A stretch of 64,000 nt of DNA from Laburnicola sp. R22_1 (lineage: Eukaryota; Ascomycota; Dothideomycetes; Pleosporales; Didymosphaeriaceae). The stretch covers positions 1,302,001 through 1,366,000 of the forward strand of contig JACONQ010000011.1 in the NCBI GenBank assembly GCA_014281115.1. The letters run 5' to 3'. Numbering within the stretch: position 1 is the first letter of the stretch; every line of letters starts with the position of its first letter. The notes beneath the pieces are model-generated. The model was given only the letters and a program-made list of their open reading frames with translations. It did no database searches and had not been told where the DNA came from. Position numbers and translations under genes: made by a program. This document shows, in pieces, positions 23,082 to 33,505 of this stretch.

Positions 23082-23804
23082 TGTATTGGTCGGAGGAGAT
23101 TGGCGTGCAGCGGGGGCTGAATGGTCGGTGTACCGGAAAGAGAAGGTGTAAACGAGAAGGGCGGCGTGGTAGGCTGAGCAGTGTGTGAGGTGGAGGGGAA
23201 ACGGGTGCTCAAGGGTGATGGGGACGGGTTTCCTTTATGCTTTCCTCAAGGACCGCAGCCTAGTAGAAGGGCAACCGTATGACGACGCGTCCAAGCACAA
23301 GGGTGATCTCACTTTTGATACCATGGAGCAAGGTCTGGTCGGTGCTTGGTTTACGCCATGGCTTCAATCTATCTTCTGATTAACACCCAGGTCACTTCAG
23401 AGCAGGTACCTCGGCCACTTGCTCAGGTACATACTGGTTGCCAAAACCCGAAACCATCCTGTCGAAATTGTCGTACGATTTTCGCCTGGTCTCCAGAATG
23501 TAAGGTTCGTAACGATGTCCTTCTTCATACTTGTGTCAGTCATCGGCATGAGAAATCATCGAAGCGACCAAGCGTGAAACAACAATTTCCCAACCTCCGC
23601 AAGGAAAGAGCGCTCTTGCTGCTCGCCCCTTCCCTTCCCACTAACCCCACCCAATCGCACGCACCAACCAACGATACGCTTCAGACCAAAAACGCCAAAA
23701 ATGCATCATCCATTTAAAAAGCACAAGGGGAATCATTCCTCGCCCGCCAATCTACAAACCCCACCCATCTACCTCGTCCCATCTTCCCACCGCAACCCAT
23801 CCCA
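23082..23804. other. Intergenic region between the C2H2 and GH47 genes
   Basis: It contains upstream sequence of the C2H2 gene and the 3' end region of the GH47 gene. It is C-rich with many ACCC/CCAAC words from 23600 to 23800. No coding sequence is supported. Confidence 0.5.
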
Positions 23805-26045
23805 TCACGCCGTCCCCGCCTCCTTCTCCGCCGCCACCTTCTCATCACCCTGCGTCTCCGTCCTCCCCTTCACCAGATTCCCCTTCTCATCCCTAGGCAA
23901 CCTCTTCCACCCCGTCTTAAACCTCTTCCTACTCGCATCAAACCGCGGGAACGGATGCGCCTCCGTATTCAGCACGATTTTATCAAGAGGCAAGAGATCG
24001 TTCGGACTAAACAAGAGGTAGAAATATTTGAGCGTTTCGGCCTGTGTGGAGATGTTAGCAAGGATCCGCTGGGGAGTGGAGAGTGGAGTGAGTGTGTTCA
24101 AACTTACCAACCAAAAACTCTCCATGTTATCCCGACTCGGTGGCGGAACACTCCGCACATCGTTGATACTCGTGAAGCCGCCCCCATTTTCGACAATGGT
24201 GTTCTCGACGAAGCTGTCGAACATTTCCCAGCCCCATTCTCTGTACAGCTCGTCGCCTGTGATGCGCCACATGTAGAAGAGTGACTCGACGGTCTCGGGT
24301 CGTTGCAGGTTGTGTGCATCTGCAGGCTTGATGACGAGATCTGTTTTCCAGTCTGCGTCCTCTGCCGTTTCCAAGTTCGACTTGGACTGCAGGACTTCCT
24401 GGCGGTACATCCTCGGTGGGTCCGCGAGCTCAAAGTGTGTGATTTCAGCGGCGAGCCCGGTTGGGTTGACGCGATACATCGCCATGCACGTCTTCATGAG
24501 TTCGCGGGCGAGAATCATGTCGTCCTCTTGTTGCTTGCCCCACCCAAGCTGCTTGCGGGCTTCCGCGACGGTAAGACCACCAGTGACAGCGAGAGCGATG
24601 GTTCCGGGGTAAAAGCAAACGAGATGATCCATTTTCGGGTGGATTTTGCCATTTATGCCAGATGGACGTTCTGCGAGGACTGTGAAATGGCTGTCCTTTG
24701 AATAGGTGAGGAGGTGCTTCTTGACACCTTCTAGAGACTCTTTCCACATGTCGAGATATACGGGCTCCTGCTTCTGGGTTTGCAGGTACTGTTTGATAAG
24801 GTACTCATAGTATGAGTCTCCGCGACTGCCGAGGCGGATTTCTTCACCGCGGAACGTGCCCTTGTCTGCGTAGACGAAGATGGGTACGAGGCCGTCTTTG
24901 GCGCCGTTGTTATCGATTACTTGCATGACTTTTTCGGCCTTCTGCCAGTAGTGCTCCTCGCCAGTCAAGTAGGCGAGGTACTTCATTTCGAGCTGCAGAG
25001 TTGTAGCTTCGGCCGTGGACGAAGCTCCACCATCGGCATGAGAAGCCTTGCCCTCTCCGCTGTCCAGCATGACGCTCGCCCAGGGCACACCAGACGGCGA
25101 CTCATACGCTCCCACCAGCCTGTCTGCAAGATCGGTCGCCTTCTCCAGGAAGAGGTCCGCCTCGTTCGCGTTCTCGGGCTTCAAACCAGGAAGCTCTTCT
25201 TGCAAGTAGTGTGCCGACAACAGCCCGCCAAGCATGCGTATTGTAGTCTCAAATGTATTGACATCCTGATTCTTATCATAATTCAACGTCGTCGAAACCC
25301 ACTCTCGCGCATGCTTCAGCTCTTTTGTGAGGTTCATCACCATAAGAGTATCCAATGCGTCCACGATAATCCAGCCCAACCCATTCGGCTGCGCCATAAA
25401 TCGTCCAGATTTCGAAACAGGGTGGTACTCATCGTAACCTGCCAATGTCAGCCACCCAATCAATGCCCATCCGCAGAGTGTGCGCAACCTACCCCATCCA
25501 TGCTCCTCGTACCCTCTCCAACTCAACAAGAACGCATCTCTCACACTCTCCCTCCTCATCTCCCAATCCACCTTCCCCTTCTTATTCGTCTGCCCCCCGG
25601 GCATCATCCCCCCCCACCCCCCCTTCCCTTTTTGAGTCCCACCCTCGACTGCTCCTCCACTCCCCCACCCAATCCAATACAACACCCCCAACACCACCAC
25701 CGCAATCAACGCAATCCTCCTCTTCCCCGCAAACCACATCCCTCCACCCGCCCCATACCCCGTCGGCTTATCCTTATACATAGGCAAACCCTTTTCGTTC
25801 CCCGAAAACTTATTCCAAACATTATCCTCAAAGCGGCGCTGCGCGGTATCGAAATTAGGAATGTTGCTCGGCAGCTTAAACGACATGTCAGCGTCGTGCA
25901 GCGTCTCGCCCGCCTTGTGCACCGTCTGCGAGGCTTTCTGGACGGCGGCCGAGGATGTCGCAAGCGTGTGCGACGCCGCGGTTTGGAGGTACGCGAGGGC
26001 GGAGGGAGCTTTGCGGAGGTTGAATGGGTCGCGTGTGTACATCAA
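23805..26045 (-). CDS. GH47 class I alpha-1,2-mannosidase, type II membrane protein
   Basis: Trims terminal alpha-1,2-mannose from N-glycans in the ER/Golgi. Residues 1-105 form a cytosolic/stem-like region, with a transmembrane segment at 111-126. The luminal GH47 domain starts near Tyr-Asp-Glu-Tyr-His-Pro and includes Val-Asp-Ala-Leu-Asp-Thr-Leu, Phe-Glu-Thr-Thr-Ile-Arg, Cys-Phe-Tyr-Pro-Gly and, near the end, Asn-Thr-Glu-Ala-His-Pro with the calcium-binding Thr known for the family. Two GT-AG introns break conserved motifs: 25492-25439 (54 nt) and 24107-24042 (66 nt). Both are multiples of three and lack in-frame stops, so the unspliced frame stays open (746 codons) while the spliced protein is about 706 residues. 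The start at 26045 is an ATG pair; the second (26042) is equally possible. Confidence 0.93.
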   Translation of the reverse strand: MMYTRDPFNLRKAPSALAYLQTAASHTLATSSAAVQKASQTVHKAGETLHDADMSFKLPSNIPNFDTAQRRFEDNVWNKFSGNEKGLPMYKDKPTGYGAGGGMWFAGKRRIALIAVVVLGVLYWIGWGSGGAVEGGTQKGKGGWGGMMPGGQTNKKGKVDWEMRRESVRDAFLLSWRGYEEHGWGRLRTLCGWALIGWLTLAGYDEYHPVSKSGRFMAQPNGLGWIIVDALDTLMVMNLTKELKHAREWVSTTLNYDKNQDVNTFETTIRMLGGLLSAHYLQEELPGLKPENANEADLFLEKATDLADRLVGAYESPSGVPWASVMLDSGEGKASHADGGASSTAEATTLQLEMKYLAYLTGEEHYWQKAEKVMQVIDNNGAKDGLVPIFVYADKGTFRGEEIRLGSRGDSYYEYLIKQYLQTQKQEPVYLDMWKESLEGVKKHLLTYSKDSHFTVLAERPSGINGKIHPKMDHLVCFYPGTIALAVTGGLTVAEARKQLGWGKQQEDDMILARELMKTCMAMYRVNPTGLAAEITHFELADPPRMYRQEVLQSKSNLETAEDADWKTDLVIKPADAHNLQRPETVESLFYMWRITGDELYREWGWEMFDSFVENTIVENGGGFTSINDVRSVPPPSRDNMESFWLVSLNTLTPLSTPQRILANISTQAETLKYFYLLFSPNDLLPLDKIVLNTEAHPFPRFDASRKRFKTGWKRLPRDEKGNLVKGRTETQGDEKVAAEKEAGTA

Positions 26046-26929
26046 TTAATGAGAGATGGATGGGCGCCGAACGGCTCGGGCCGGGTCGTGTTGATCTGCA
26101 CGGCGCAGACGGCGTCGATGGCTTCTTAAATGTCAATTAACTCCAACCCCCTCAGTTAGTAAAAGGGAGGAAGAGACGCGTAGGGAGGTTGCCAGCTGTT
26201 CTCACTCAAGCCGCATGGTGCTCGGCGTCCCTCTTTCCCCATTGGATACCTGGCCTCGGAACGGGCAGGGATTGTTACGCGACTGTGGCTGCTTCAGCCA
26301 CATCGTGGCTTCCAACATCTGGACTTCATATTGAAGATCTTCGTCGTGTGGAGATTCTAACCAAGGTCGAGTCCGCACCATACACAGAGAGGAGTAAAAC
26401 AGGAGGCACTATAACCCAGTACCTAGCACACAGTGGTAGTAACAAAATATACACAAAATAACGATGATTTCGTCGTCGGCGTTCTGCACGACAGCATCGT
26501 CGACGGCAGTCAATATCTGGACTTCATATATACCACAGTACGACAGGGGGAAGGCGAAGATTGTTCCATTCGAAGCTTCCGTGTAGGATTATAGACCATG
26601 TACACAACAGCATACACAATAGCAAGAACGCAGAACTCTAATTACCCCACAACATTGAAACTCACCAATCATGCTCATCCCCATGACCACTCCGTGTCGT
26701 CATGAATTTCTACCCCAGCGACGAGGCGCTTTTCTTATTCTACGCCCTATTTTCCTGTCTCCCACTGTATCACTGCTGCAACCCTAAGCAGAATCCAAAG
26801 GCCCCAGAACAAAAACATCAAACCCAAAAATCCAATCCACACGAATCGTTCCGCGAGCGACCATGAAGCACCTCACCATCGACCCCGAGGCCTCTGATCT
26901 ACCGACAAAAGACCACGTGGGAACAAAGC
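26046..26929. other. Intergenic region
   Basis: It contains the GH47 upstream region. The phrase TCTGGACTTCATAT occurs twice (near 26318 and 26515), suggesting a small degraded repeat. No gene is supported. Confidence 0.45.
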
Positions 26930-27642
26930 AAATGCCCGGGGCGACGAAAACGCGAGTGCACCTGCAATCGACCTGGAAGAGTTGCCGCGCATTGACGCCG
27001 TCCTGCTGTCTCATTACCACGAAGACCACTTCGACAGATTGGTGGAAGACAAGGTCAAGCGCTCGCTGTCGATCATTACTATCCCGCATGCACATAGCTG
27101 CTTGACGGCTAAGGGGGAGGAATCGTTCACCGCGGTACATGCGCTCGATTTCTTTGAATCGCTACGGCTAGATTTGAAGACGACCCAGGGGCAAAGTGGT
27201 CGTAGACCAAGCGTGAAGATTACTGGCATGCCCGGCAAACATGTTCCCCCAGGTCCTCTCTCAGTCGCGAACGATATCATCAAGGCTGTGCCTCCGACGA
27301 ACGGGTGGATGGTCGAGCTTGGATACGGTGCGTCCAACGACTCGGAAGACTTCGAGAACGGGTACCGCATCTACATCTCGGGCGATCCCTGGACCGAGTA
27401 TGCCGTTGCTGATGGTGACCATGGATGCGACACAAGGTGTGCAACTGATGCAGCTCATCGACCCAGACGCTACCATTCCGATCCACTACCATGACTACGA
27501 TGTCTTCATGTCCCCGTTGTCGGACTTCAAAAAAGCGGTGCTGGAGGCAGGGCTGAGCGACAAGGTCGTGTACGTGGACCGGAAGGACCAGTTCAAATTC
27601 AACGTGCGGCAAGGGAAGAAAGGCACCCAGGCAATGCAGTGA
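26930..27642 (+). pseudogene. Metallo-beta-lactamase-fold hydrolase, broken
   Basis: The frame through about 26950-27386 reads as a metallo-beta-lactamase-fold protein. Its metal-binding motif Ser-His-Tyr-His-Glu-Asp-His-Phe-Asp sits near 27011, followed by Gly-Met-Pro-Gly-Lys-His and Tyr-Ile-Ser-Gly-Asp. Right after that Gly-Asp the homologous reading jumps to another frame (from about 27385 to the stop at 27640-27642), which encodes the expected C-terminal part ending in Asp-Arg-Lys-Asp-Gln-Phe-Lys-Phe. About 30 residues normally lying between these parts are absent, so an out-of-frame deletion is the simplest explanation. The usual N-terminal strand region is also not recognisable upstream. 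Family members of this type are uncharacterised hydrolases. A missed intron cannot repair it, because the middle sequence is not present. Confidence 0.75.
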
Positions 27643-27906
27643 GGACTGGGCCTGGAAATTGTTAGCTCTATCATGTCTATCCACAACCACTTTGCTTCCA
27701 CGGCATGTGCATGTTGTTGAGCAATCAGTGAAGTTTGATATTTTTCATTCCGTGGAACCCCATCCATGGAGGGTTCCGGTATGCCATTGAAGTATGTCAA
27801 CCGAAGAGACGCCGTCCGCCAGTCCGTCATGCGTCATGCGATTTCGCCCGTCATCATCCCCCCTCGACCGCATCCCGCCAAAGCTCTACCCGCCATCGTA
27901 CTCCCT

Positions 27907-28395
27907 TTATGCCGATCGCTTGCCCTTGGGGTTCTTCGCGCCGACGTCGGTGATCGTAAGCCCTGTAGTCATTCAAGTTAGCCTTCGAGAACAAATGTTG
28001 CCGTTGTCCCAATCTCCAGATATGAACTTGACGGTCGGGGTATAAAGCATAAGGAACGCGTACCCGGAGGAAGACTCTGCTTAAGCTTCTCGGCCTTGTC
28101 CGTGTCCTTGAGGACAAGGGTGTAGATGAAACGCTGGCACCGGACCTTGAACTTGATGTTGTTGGCCTTGGTGTTCTTCTTTATGCGCGCAGCTGCTCCA
28201 TCGTCAGCAAAGTCCGATCTTTTCATATTCTCCCCCATTGTCCCCCGTCTCAATTGCAGTGCTCCCAAAGTGCGACTGTTCGCTGAGAGGCCGGGCCGCA
28301 GTCCTCCCACACGGATATTGTCAAAACATACACTTAGCATCCTTGCGCCTGCAGATCTCGATGAACTGCTTAATATCGGAGACTTCGGACGGCAT
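27907..28395 (-). CDS. RPL38: 60S ribosomal protein L38 (eL38)
   Basis: A structural protein of the large ribosomal subunit. Three exons on the minus strand: 28395-28332, 28192-28064 and 27962-27907. The introns are 139 and 100 nt, GT-AG (donors GTATGT and GTACGC), and the product is 82 residues, the usual fungal size. Seen directly: Met-Pro-Ser-Glu-Val-Ser-Asp-Ile-Lys at the start, Glu-Ile-Cys-Arg-Arg-Lys-Asp-Ala-Lys across the first junction, Phe-Lys-Val-Arg-Cys-Gln and Lys-Leu-Lys-Gln-Ser-Leu-Pro-Pro in exon 2, and a basic tail ending Lys-Gly-Lys-Arg-Ser-Ala. The first intron keeps the phase only with the GTATGT donor. It is divergent from the small membrane protein gene at 28752, with about 360 bp between start codons. 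Confidence 0.96.
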
Positions 28396-28751
28396 GGTGA
28401 CGGCTTGTTGGATCGCGGCGGTGTCGGTCGGTCTGTTTTCGTGAGAGCTTGCGTGCACGAGATGCCAAATTGTTGTGGAGTGGAAATTCGCTTGTGTGGG
28501 CACGGACCTTGTGGCGCACCCGCGGGTCCTGCTGGAAAGGGTATGGTGGATTCGGCGAGTGACGATGTCGTGTGGCGCAACACCTGTGGCAAGCCAGTGA
28601 TGGTGACAGCTTGCCTCTTCGTGGAAACGGCTGCCTACATATATCACCTCACCCCTCAAGTTCGACATAATAAAGACGGTCGCACATACGCCAACTACAC
28701 TCCCACCCCAACCCTCAACCTATAAGATATTCCATCAACCCGCAAGCAGCC

Positions 28752-29331
28752 ATGCCAACCCCTCTCGACCGCGCAACAAGCGCACGTGTACTCAGCCCCT
28801 AACCCCAACACCCTCACATCATCAACTAACCCGCACCCACTGTAGACGCCGCTCTTCGCCTTCGCAGCCATCGTCACCGGCGTCGCCGCCTGGAGCATCT
28901 GGGGCCAAGACATGTTTCCCAGCCAAGATCCGAAAGGAGGTATGCTGCTCCTCTTTTTCTCCATCGGGGTCTCTTTTGCGGCTTTGTGGCTGTTTAAACG
29001 TACGGACAGGGTGTCAACTAGCTTTATTCGAGAGTGTTGCTTTGCTTGGATTGTGATTTGGGGGGTGGAGGGTTGTAGGTGCGTTGCTGATCCGCACATA
29101 CAGAGCCTGAGACTTGGACACATGAGGAGTGTGTTACGTGGTTGAAGAAGGTATGCTTGTTCCTTATCTCGTTTCTTTGACTCCATATCCAAGCTTCCAA
29201 TGTCTTGCGCTCGGATGCTGCGTCGATCTTGCTGACTCGTTTTGTAGCGAAACTTACATCCCTCGCCGCTCGCTACGACGGGTGAGCTTCTGGAGCGCAT
29301 CAAGGTGAATATGAGGATAGCTCGTAATTGA
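28752..29331 (+). CDS. Small membrane protein with a C-terminal SAP/Ish1-like helix pair
   Basis: Four short exons: 28752-28787, 28846-28939, 29104-29150 and 29248-29331, all GT-AG, joined in phase to give 86 residues. One hydrophobic segment (about residues 14-32, Pro-Leu-Phe-Ala-Phe-Ala...Ala-Trp-Ser-Ile-Trp-Gly) is followed by a linker. The C-terminal helix-turn-helix has the pattern Glu-Thr-Trp-Thr-x-Glu-Glu-Cys-x-Thr-Trp-Leu-Lys-Lys-Arg-Asn-Leu-x-Pro and Glu-Leu-Leu-Glu-Arg-Ile-Lys, resembling the Ish1/SAP/HeH-like fold of small fungal membrane proteins. No open frame covers the gene, so it is found only by assembling exons. Function and membrane location are unknown. Confidence 0.78.
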
Positions 29332-29987
29332 TCGCTGGGCGATAGTTGGATTGGTGGACGTGAATGGATTTGCGTGTGGAGGATTGGGATGTTGATGTGT
29401 TTTTACCTCTTTAACTGCGTACTCTACTATCTCTAGATGATCGTGGAGACGATAGTACCTATCCCCTGAAATTGATACCCCATCACATCAGACCTAGAAT
29501 CTGCCTCTCTCGCAAATTTGGCGTCAGTATTATGTATCCTGGGGTGAGTCACAGCACAATAAGTCAAAAGAACTTTCCATCCAAAATACGATTTTTTGTA
29601 GCATCCTACTACTAATCGAGAGACTTTTCAGAGAGCCAAGTGACAAGTAGACCCTCAGTGTACGCCCTAGTGGCCAGAAGCAAGCCAAATATGAGCCTCC
29701 GAAATGCCCCCAACACCAATTCCATCACCCGAGATACCAAATAAAAGGAAGAAATCATGCAAACGCCACGAAGCCAAGCCACCCCGATACCCAAGATACC
29801 AGATATCAAGAGCTCTCAGAGGGAGCCGTAAGCCAGAAACCCCTCCAAAAATCTATCGTAGAGTCGAGATCCCACTGTGCCAAATACCCCTATGTCACCT
29901 CACGATATGCAATCCCATCCCCAAACCGCTCCATCCGCCAACCTAATTGTTATACACTCGCCACCAGATCCACGCTCCCTACCCCGC
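29332..29987. other. Intergenic region between convergent genes
   Basis: It holds the 3' ends of the flanking genes. No additional coding or RNA feature is seen. Confidence 0.5.
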
Positions 29988-31580
29988 CTATTCGTCCTTA
30001 TCCTCCTTCTTGAACTCGTTGAGCATTGCCAAGTCATCTTTGAGAGCCTGAGCCTCCTCCCTCAAAGCCTGTTTCTCCCCCTCAAGCTCCTTACTCAACC
30101 GCTCCTGCTCTGCTGCCATGGCCGCCTTGAACGGCGCCAGCTGCTCCTCCAGCTTCGCACGTTGCTCTGCCACGGCCTCGCGGCGATTTTTCGCGAGCTT
30201 CAGTTGCTTGCGTGTCTCCATCAGCGTCATAGGCTTGGAGCGCTTTGCGTCGGGGGTGGCACTAGGAGTTGTGGGAGGTGCTGGACGCTTCTGCGTTGGC
30301 ATTACTGGGGTTGTAGGGATAGTGGTCGTGACGTTTGGAACAGGAGCAGGAGCTTCTTCGGTAGGCTTGGTGGTCTCGGGAGCGTCCAACATTGTCTTCG
30401 CAGCAGCAAGCTCACTATTTGCGGCAGTGACCTCGCTGGCATCGTTAGGCTTATCCTCAGGCTTCTCTACGCTCTCTTGGCGGACAGTATCATCGGAAGA
30501 TACAGATTGCTTGGGAACGTCCTCTTCATCCACAGGGAGACGCTTTTGAAGCAGAGGGCTCATCGGAGTAGAAGGACGTGTCTGCGAGGCCGGAGTTGCC
30601 GAGAGTCCACGTGCTGATCGAGAATCGTCAAGCTTCGCAGGTTTGGGCCCAACAGATAGGCCCGGGACAGGCTCTAGATCTAGCGTGTGAGTCTCGCCGC
30701 CCTTTCCTTTCCATTTAGGATCATGAGTAATCTCCATATCCTTGGCCTCAATGTACTCTGCGAAGCTTTTAGCAATCATCCTTTCTAAAGGGTGGCAATG
30801 CAAACCTTTGGAGCGATAGTGAAACCTGAAGATAGCCCAAGGCTCCTTACCCGGACGCTTCGCCCTCAATCTCTTGTTCCAACGGTTCACTTCGGTAGTG
30901 CTCAAGTCCGGGCAATTTGTCTCAAAGCCCATCATAAAATCGGGCTGGATCTTCTTGTAGATGGCTTCTTTCTTTTTGTCCTCATTCTCGTCATCTTCAT
31001 CTCCATCTTCTGTATCATCTTGGCCCAAGTAGGTATCTACGTCACCAAGAGAGTGCTCAACTCCAAAAGTTCGCAACACGTACAGACGAACCTCGACGGT
31101 TCCGATAGTCTCGCTGCCGTCGCCTTGAATGGATATCACTTGCGAAACAGGCGTCACCTTCATCGCGGTGTCAATGAGCCTCTTGCCATCGCCATCGCCA
31201 TCGCAATCGCAATCGTCATTGCCAGTCTGACAAAGAACTGTGTCACAGTCCAGCCTCCTGGATTTTTGGAAAGTGACCTTCTGGCCGACGAAGTTGACCG
31301 ACTTGCGCAGGACGCCATCTACGAAGGTGTCGTTCGACACGCTCAGAGTCTTGTTTTGTCAGTAATACCCAACCACCAGTACCAGAATAATTGCACTCAC
31401 CGTTCCGGTGAACTTTCCGGTGACCCTGATAACGTTGCCCTCTTCAACCGGTACGTAGCAGCAGATTGCTTTGTCAGCTGGATCAACGTATTGACCGTAC
31501 TCCCGCAGGTGATCGACTATTCCCTGGACCTGCAGGTATACCTCAGCTCTCCGGTCGGACCCCTTCTCTTGTACCTTCAT
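29988..31580 (-). CDS. Unrecognised protein with acidic insert and C-terminal coiled coil
   Basis: Two exons, 31580-31401 and 31349-29988, with a 51-nt GT-AG intron in phase 0, giving 513 residues. The N-terminal 230 residues look like a folded domain of short beta-rich segments. It carries two acidic insertions: a Cys-Asp/Gly-Asp repeat encoded by a GCCATC/GCAATC-like microsatellite at 31185-31225, and a Glu/Asp run at about 30980-31015. Then comes a low-complexity region rich in Pro, Thr, Ser, Ala and Glu. A basic Arg-Ser-Lys-Pro-Met cluster precedes a charged coiled coil of about 80 residues up to the end. The layout resembles uncharacterised fungal nuclear proteins, and a relation to a fungal DUF is possible but unproven. 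Confidence 0.78.
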
Positions 31581-32446
31581 GATGTGGATGAAGTGCAGTC
31601 AAATCTGTCGAGTAGGAAGATTGAGTGTCACAGGAGCAGGGAAAACGAGTCCAAGTGATTGACTGTGAACAAGTACGGTAGACAGGGTGATTCGGAGACG
31701 AAGACAGATGGTGTGTAAGGTGACGATCAATCGAGAGCTTTTTGGTCGGGAAGCGCGAGGTGTTGGAGGATGGAGGAGAGGTGAGAAGCAGACGGTGTGT
31801 CGAGCTTCATATAGTCGTGGTGACGGAGCGTCCCTATGCGACAGGCTCCTGGTGAGAGAACGGCACCGTGATCAAACCCCAAGTCGCGTAGCAAACGACG
31901 ACACTAGTATCTCATTCTGACTACATGGTTAGTGAGAAGCGAGAGAAGGTGGCGCTCTACGTCATTGAGAGAGAGATCGCAGGTAAGCTGAGGAAACTCA
32001 CTTACGGCGGACTTCATGGCCATTTTCGACTTTATCCAGGAATTACAGCACATAGAGACCATCAGGTTGGAGAGGACCCCAGAGATTATCTCTCATTCAG
32101 CTTTCATATAGGATACCAAAGACGAGTGGTATGTCGCCTCATGTTCCTCAAAGAGTGAAGCAAATGTCGATCGCGTGCTATCGTGAGTAAGCCCCGGGTA
32201 CATGATACCCATTTGTTTTGTATCGCTTGTATATATGATTTGCAGTGTGAACCCGAACTTGTGTCATTGGAAGCTATGTATCCGAAGAGGGTTCCAATGC
32301 GTGCCAGCCTGCTCTGACTATTCGGTTGGCGACATAACCCGGCTGTGTTGAAGTTTTGGAAATGAGTAGGAAAAAACGAGGTGCAGGACGTTTTTTTCGG
32401 GTTTGAAGTTGCAATAATTGTAGAAGAGAAAGCGAAGAACGGGATG
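31581..32446. other. Intergenic region
   Basis: Upstream region of the coiled-coil gene and downstream region of the dehydrogenase gene. It is purine-rich on the plus strand near 31680-31800. No gene is supported. Confidence 0.5.
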
Positions 32447-33505
32447 CTAAATAATACGAAGGACAGGCTCTTCCTGAGAAACGCTCTGCATCTCCTCCTT
32501 TCGATTTTCCGTCTTCTTGATCTCAACACCTGCCCTCTGCTCCCAACTCTTCAAACTCTCCGCATGGTCAGCGCCCTTCTCTACCAGCTTCAGAGAGTCT
32601 TCGAGGTATCTCTCGGCTAGTGCAGGCAATTCCGTTTGGAAACCAGACTTCTCGATTACGTCTCTGGCGATCTTGACATCTTTAACAAGAAGCTCGAGCT
32701 GATAGCCAGTATCGTATGATTTCAAGTTCTTCTGGGAGTACTTGGTCGAAAAGTTGACGCCGGTACCCACGTTCATGACGTCGATCATGGTTTGCGGATC
32801 GAGACCGAGTTTTTGACCAGTGACCTGAGCGTACCGGTAAGTGCCTGTCAAGACAGAGCCCATCCGAACTAACCAACGCATCATTCAATGCAATTATGCT
32901 TCCAACACTGACGTAGTTGTTGAGCGTCTTCATGGTATGACCAGCTCCGAGGCCACCCATGGGAAAGACATGCGTGCTCATATCTTTCAAAATGGGCATC
33001 GCCTTCTCCAATGCCTCGGGCGAGTCAGCGCCAACCATCAAGGTGGCACCGCACTGACCGATAGCGTGCAGACGTTCCTGGGTGATGGGCGAGTCCACTA
33101 GATCGACGCGCAATCTGCTCAGCTCGAGCCCTAAGGCGCGCGTGTCGAATGGTGAAGACGAGCTAGTATCAATGATGACTGAGCCTGTCTATTGTGAGAA
33201 CATTTCCGGTCCGCTGATGTGTGAAGCGTGCCTGGCTTCAGATGTGGTGCAACTCCGTGCTCCCCTGACAGTACGTCTTTCACAATCTGGCTGTTTGGCA
33301 GCATCGTAATGACCACTTCACAATTTTGGAAGCTGTCTGGTGTAGAGGTGGCTATCCTTGATATGGGATACTCCTCGGCAAATTCAATGCCTCGCATTGG
33401 GTCCGCATCACGGACAAGAAGCCTGTATCCTTTTTTGGCCAGACAAGCGGCCATAGGGTAACCAGCGTTGCCCAGGCCAATCCATCCAATGCTGGGCTCG
33501 TCCAT
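32447..33505 (-). CDS. NAD(P)-dependent beta-hydroxyacid dehydrogenase (3-hydroxyisobutyrate dehydrogenase family)
   Basis: Exons 33505-33232, 33184-32874 and 32824-32447 give 320 residues. The N-terminus has the Rossmann motif Gly-Trp-Ile-Gly-Leu-Gly-Asn-Ala-Gly. The conserved substrate-binding stretch Val-Asp-Ser-Pro-Ile-Thr follows, then Gly-Leu-Gly-Ala-Gly-His-x-Met-Lys-x-x-Asn-Asn with the catalytic Lys known for the family. The first intron (33231-33185) appears to use a GC donor, GCACGC, with an AG acceptor; no GT donor in phase is nearby. The frame stays open further upstream to 33649, but the family-like start is the ATG at 33505. Substrate could be 3-hydroxyisobutyrate or a related short hydroxyacid; the exact one cannot be read from sequence. 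A paralogue lies at 42906. Confidence 0.88.

Noticed and set aside
24921..26129. 402-codon open frame on the plus strand
   Set aside because: Complement of the GH47 gene, which has clear family motifs on the other strand.
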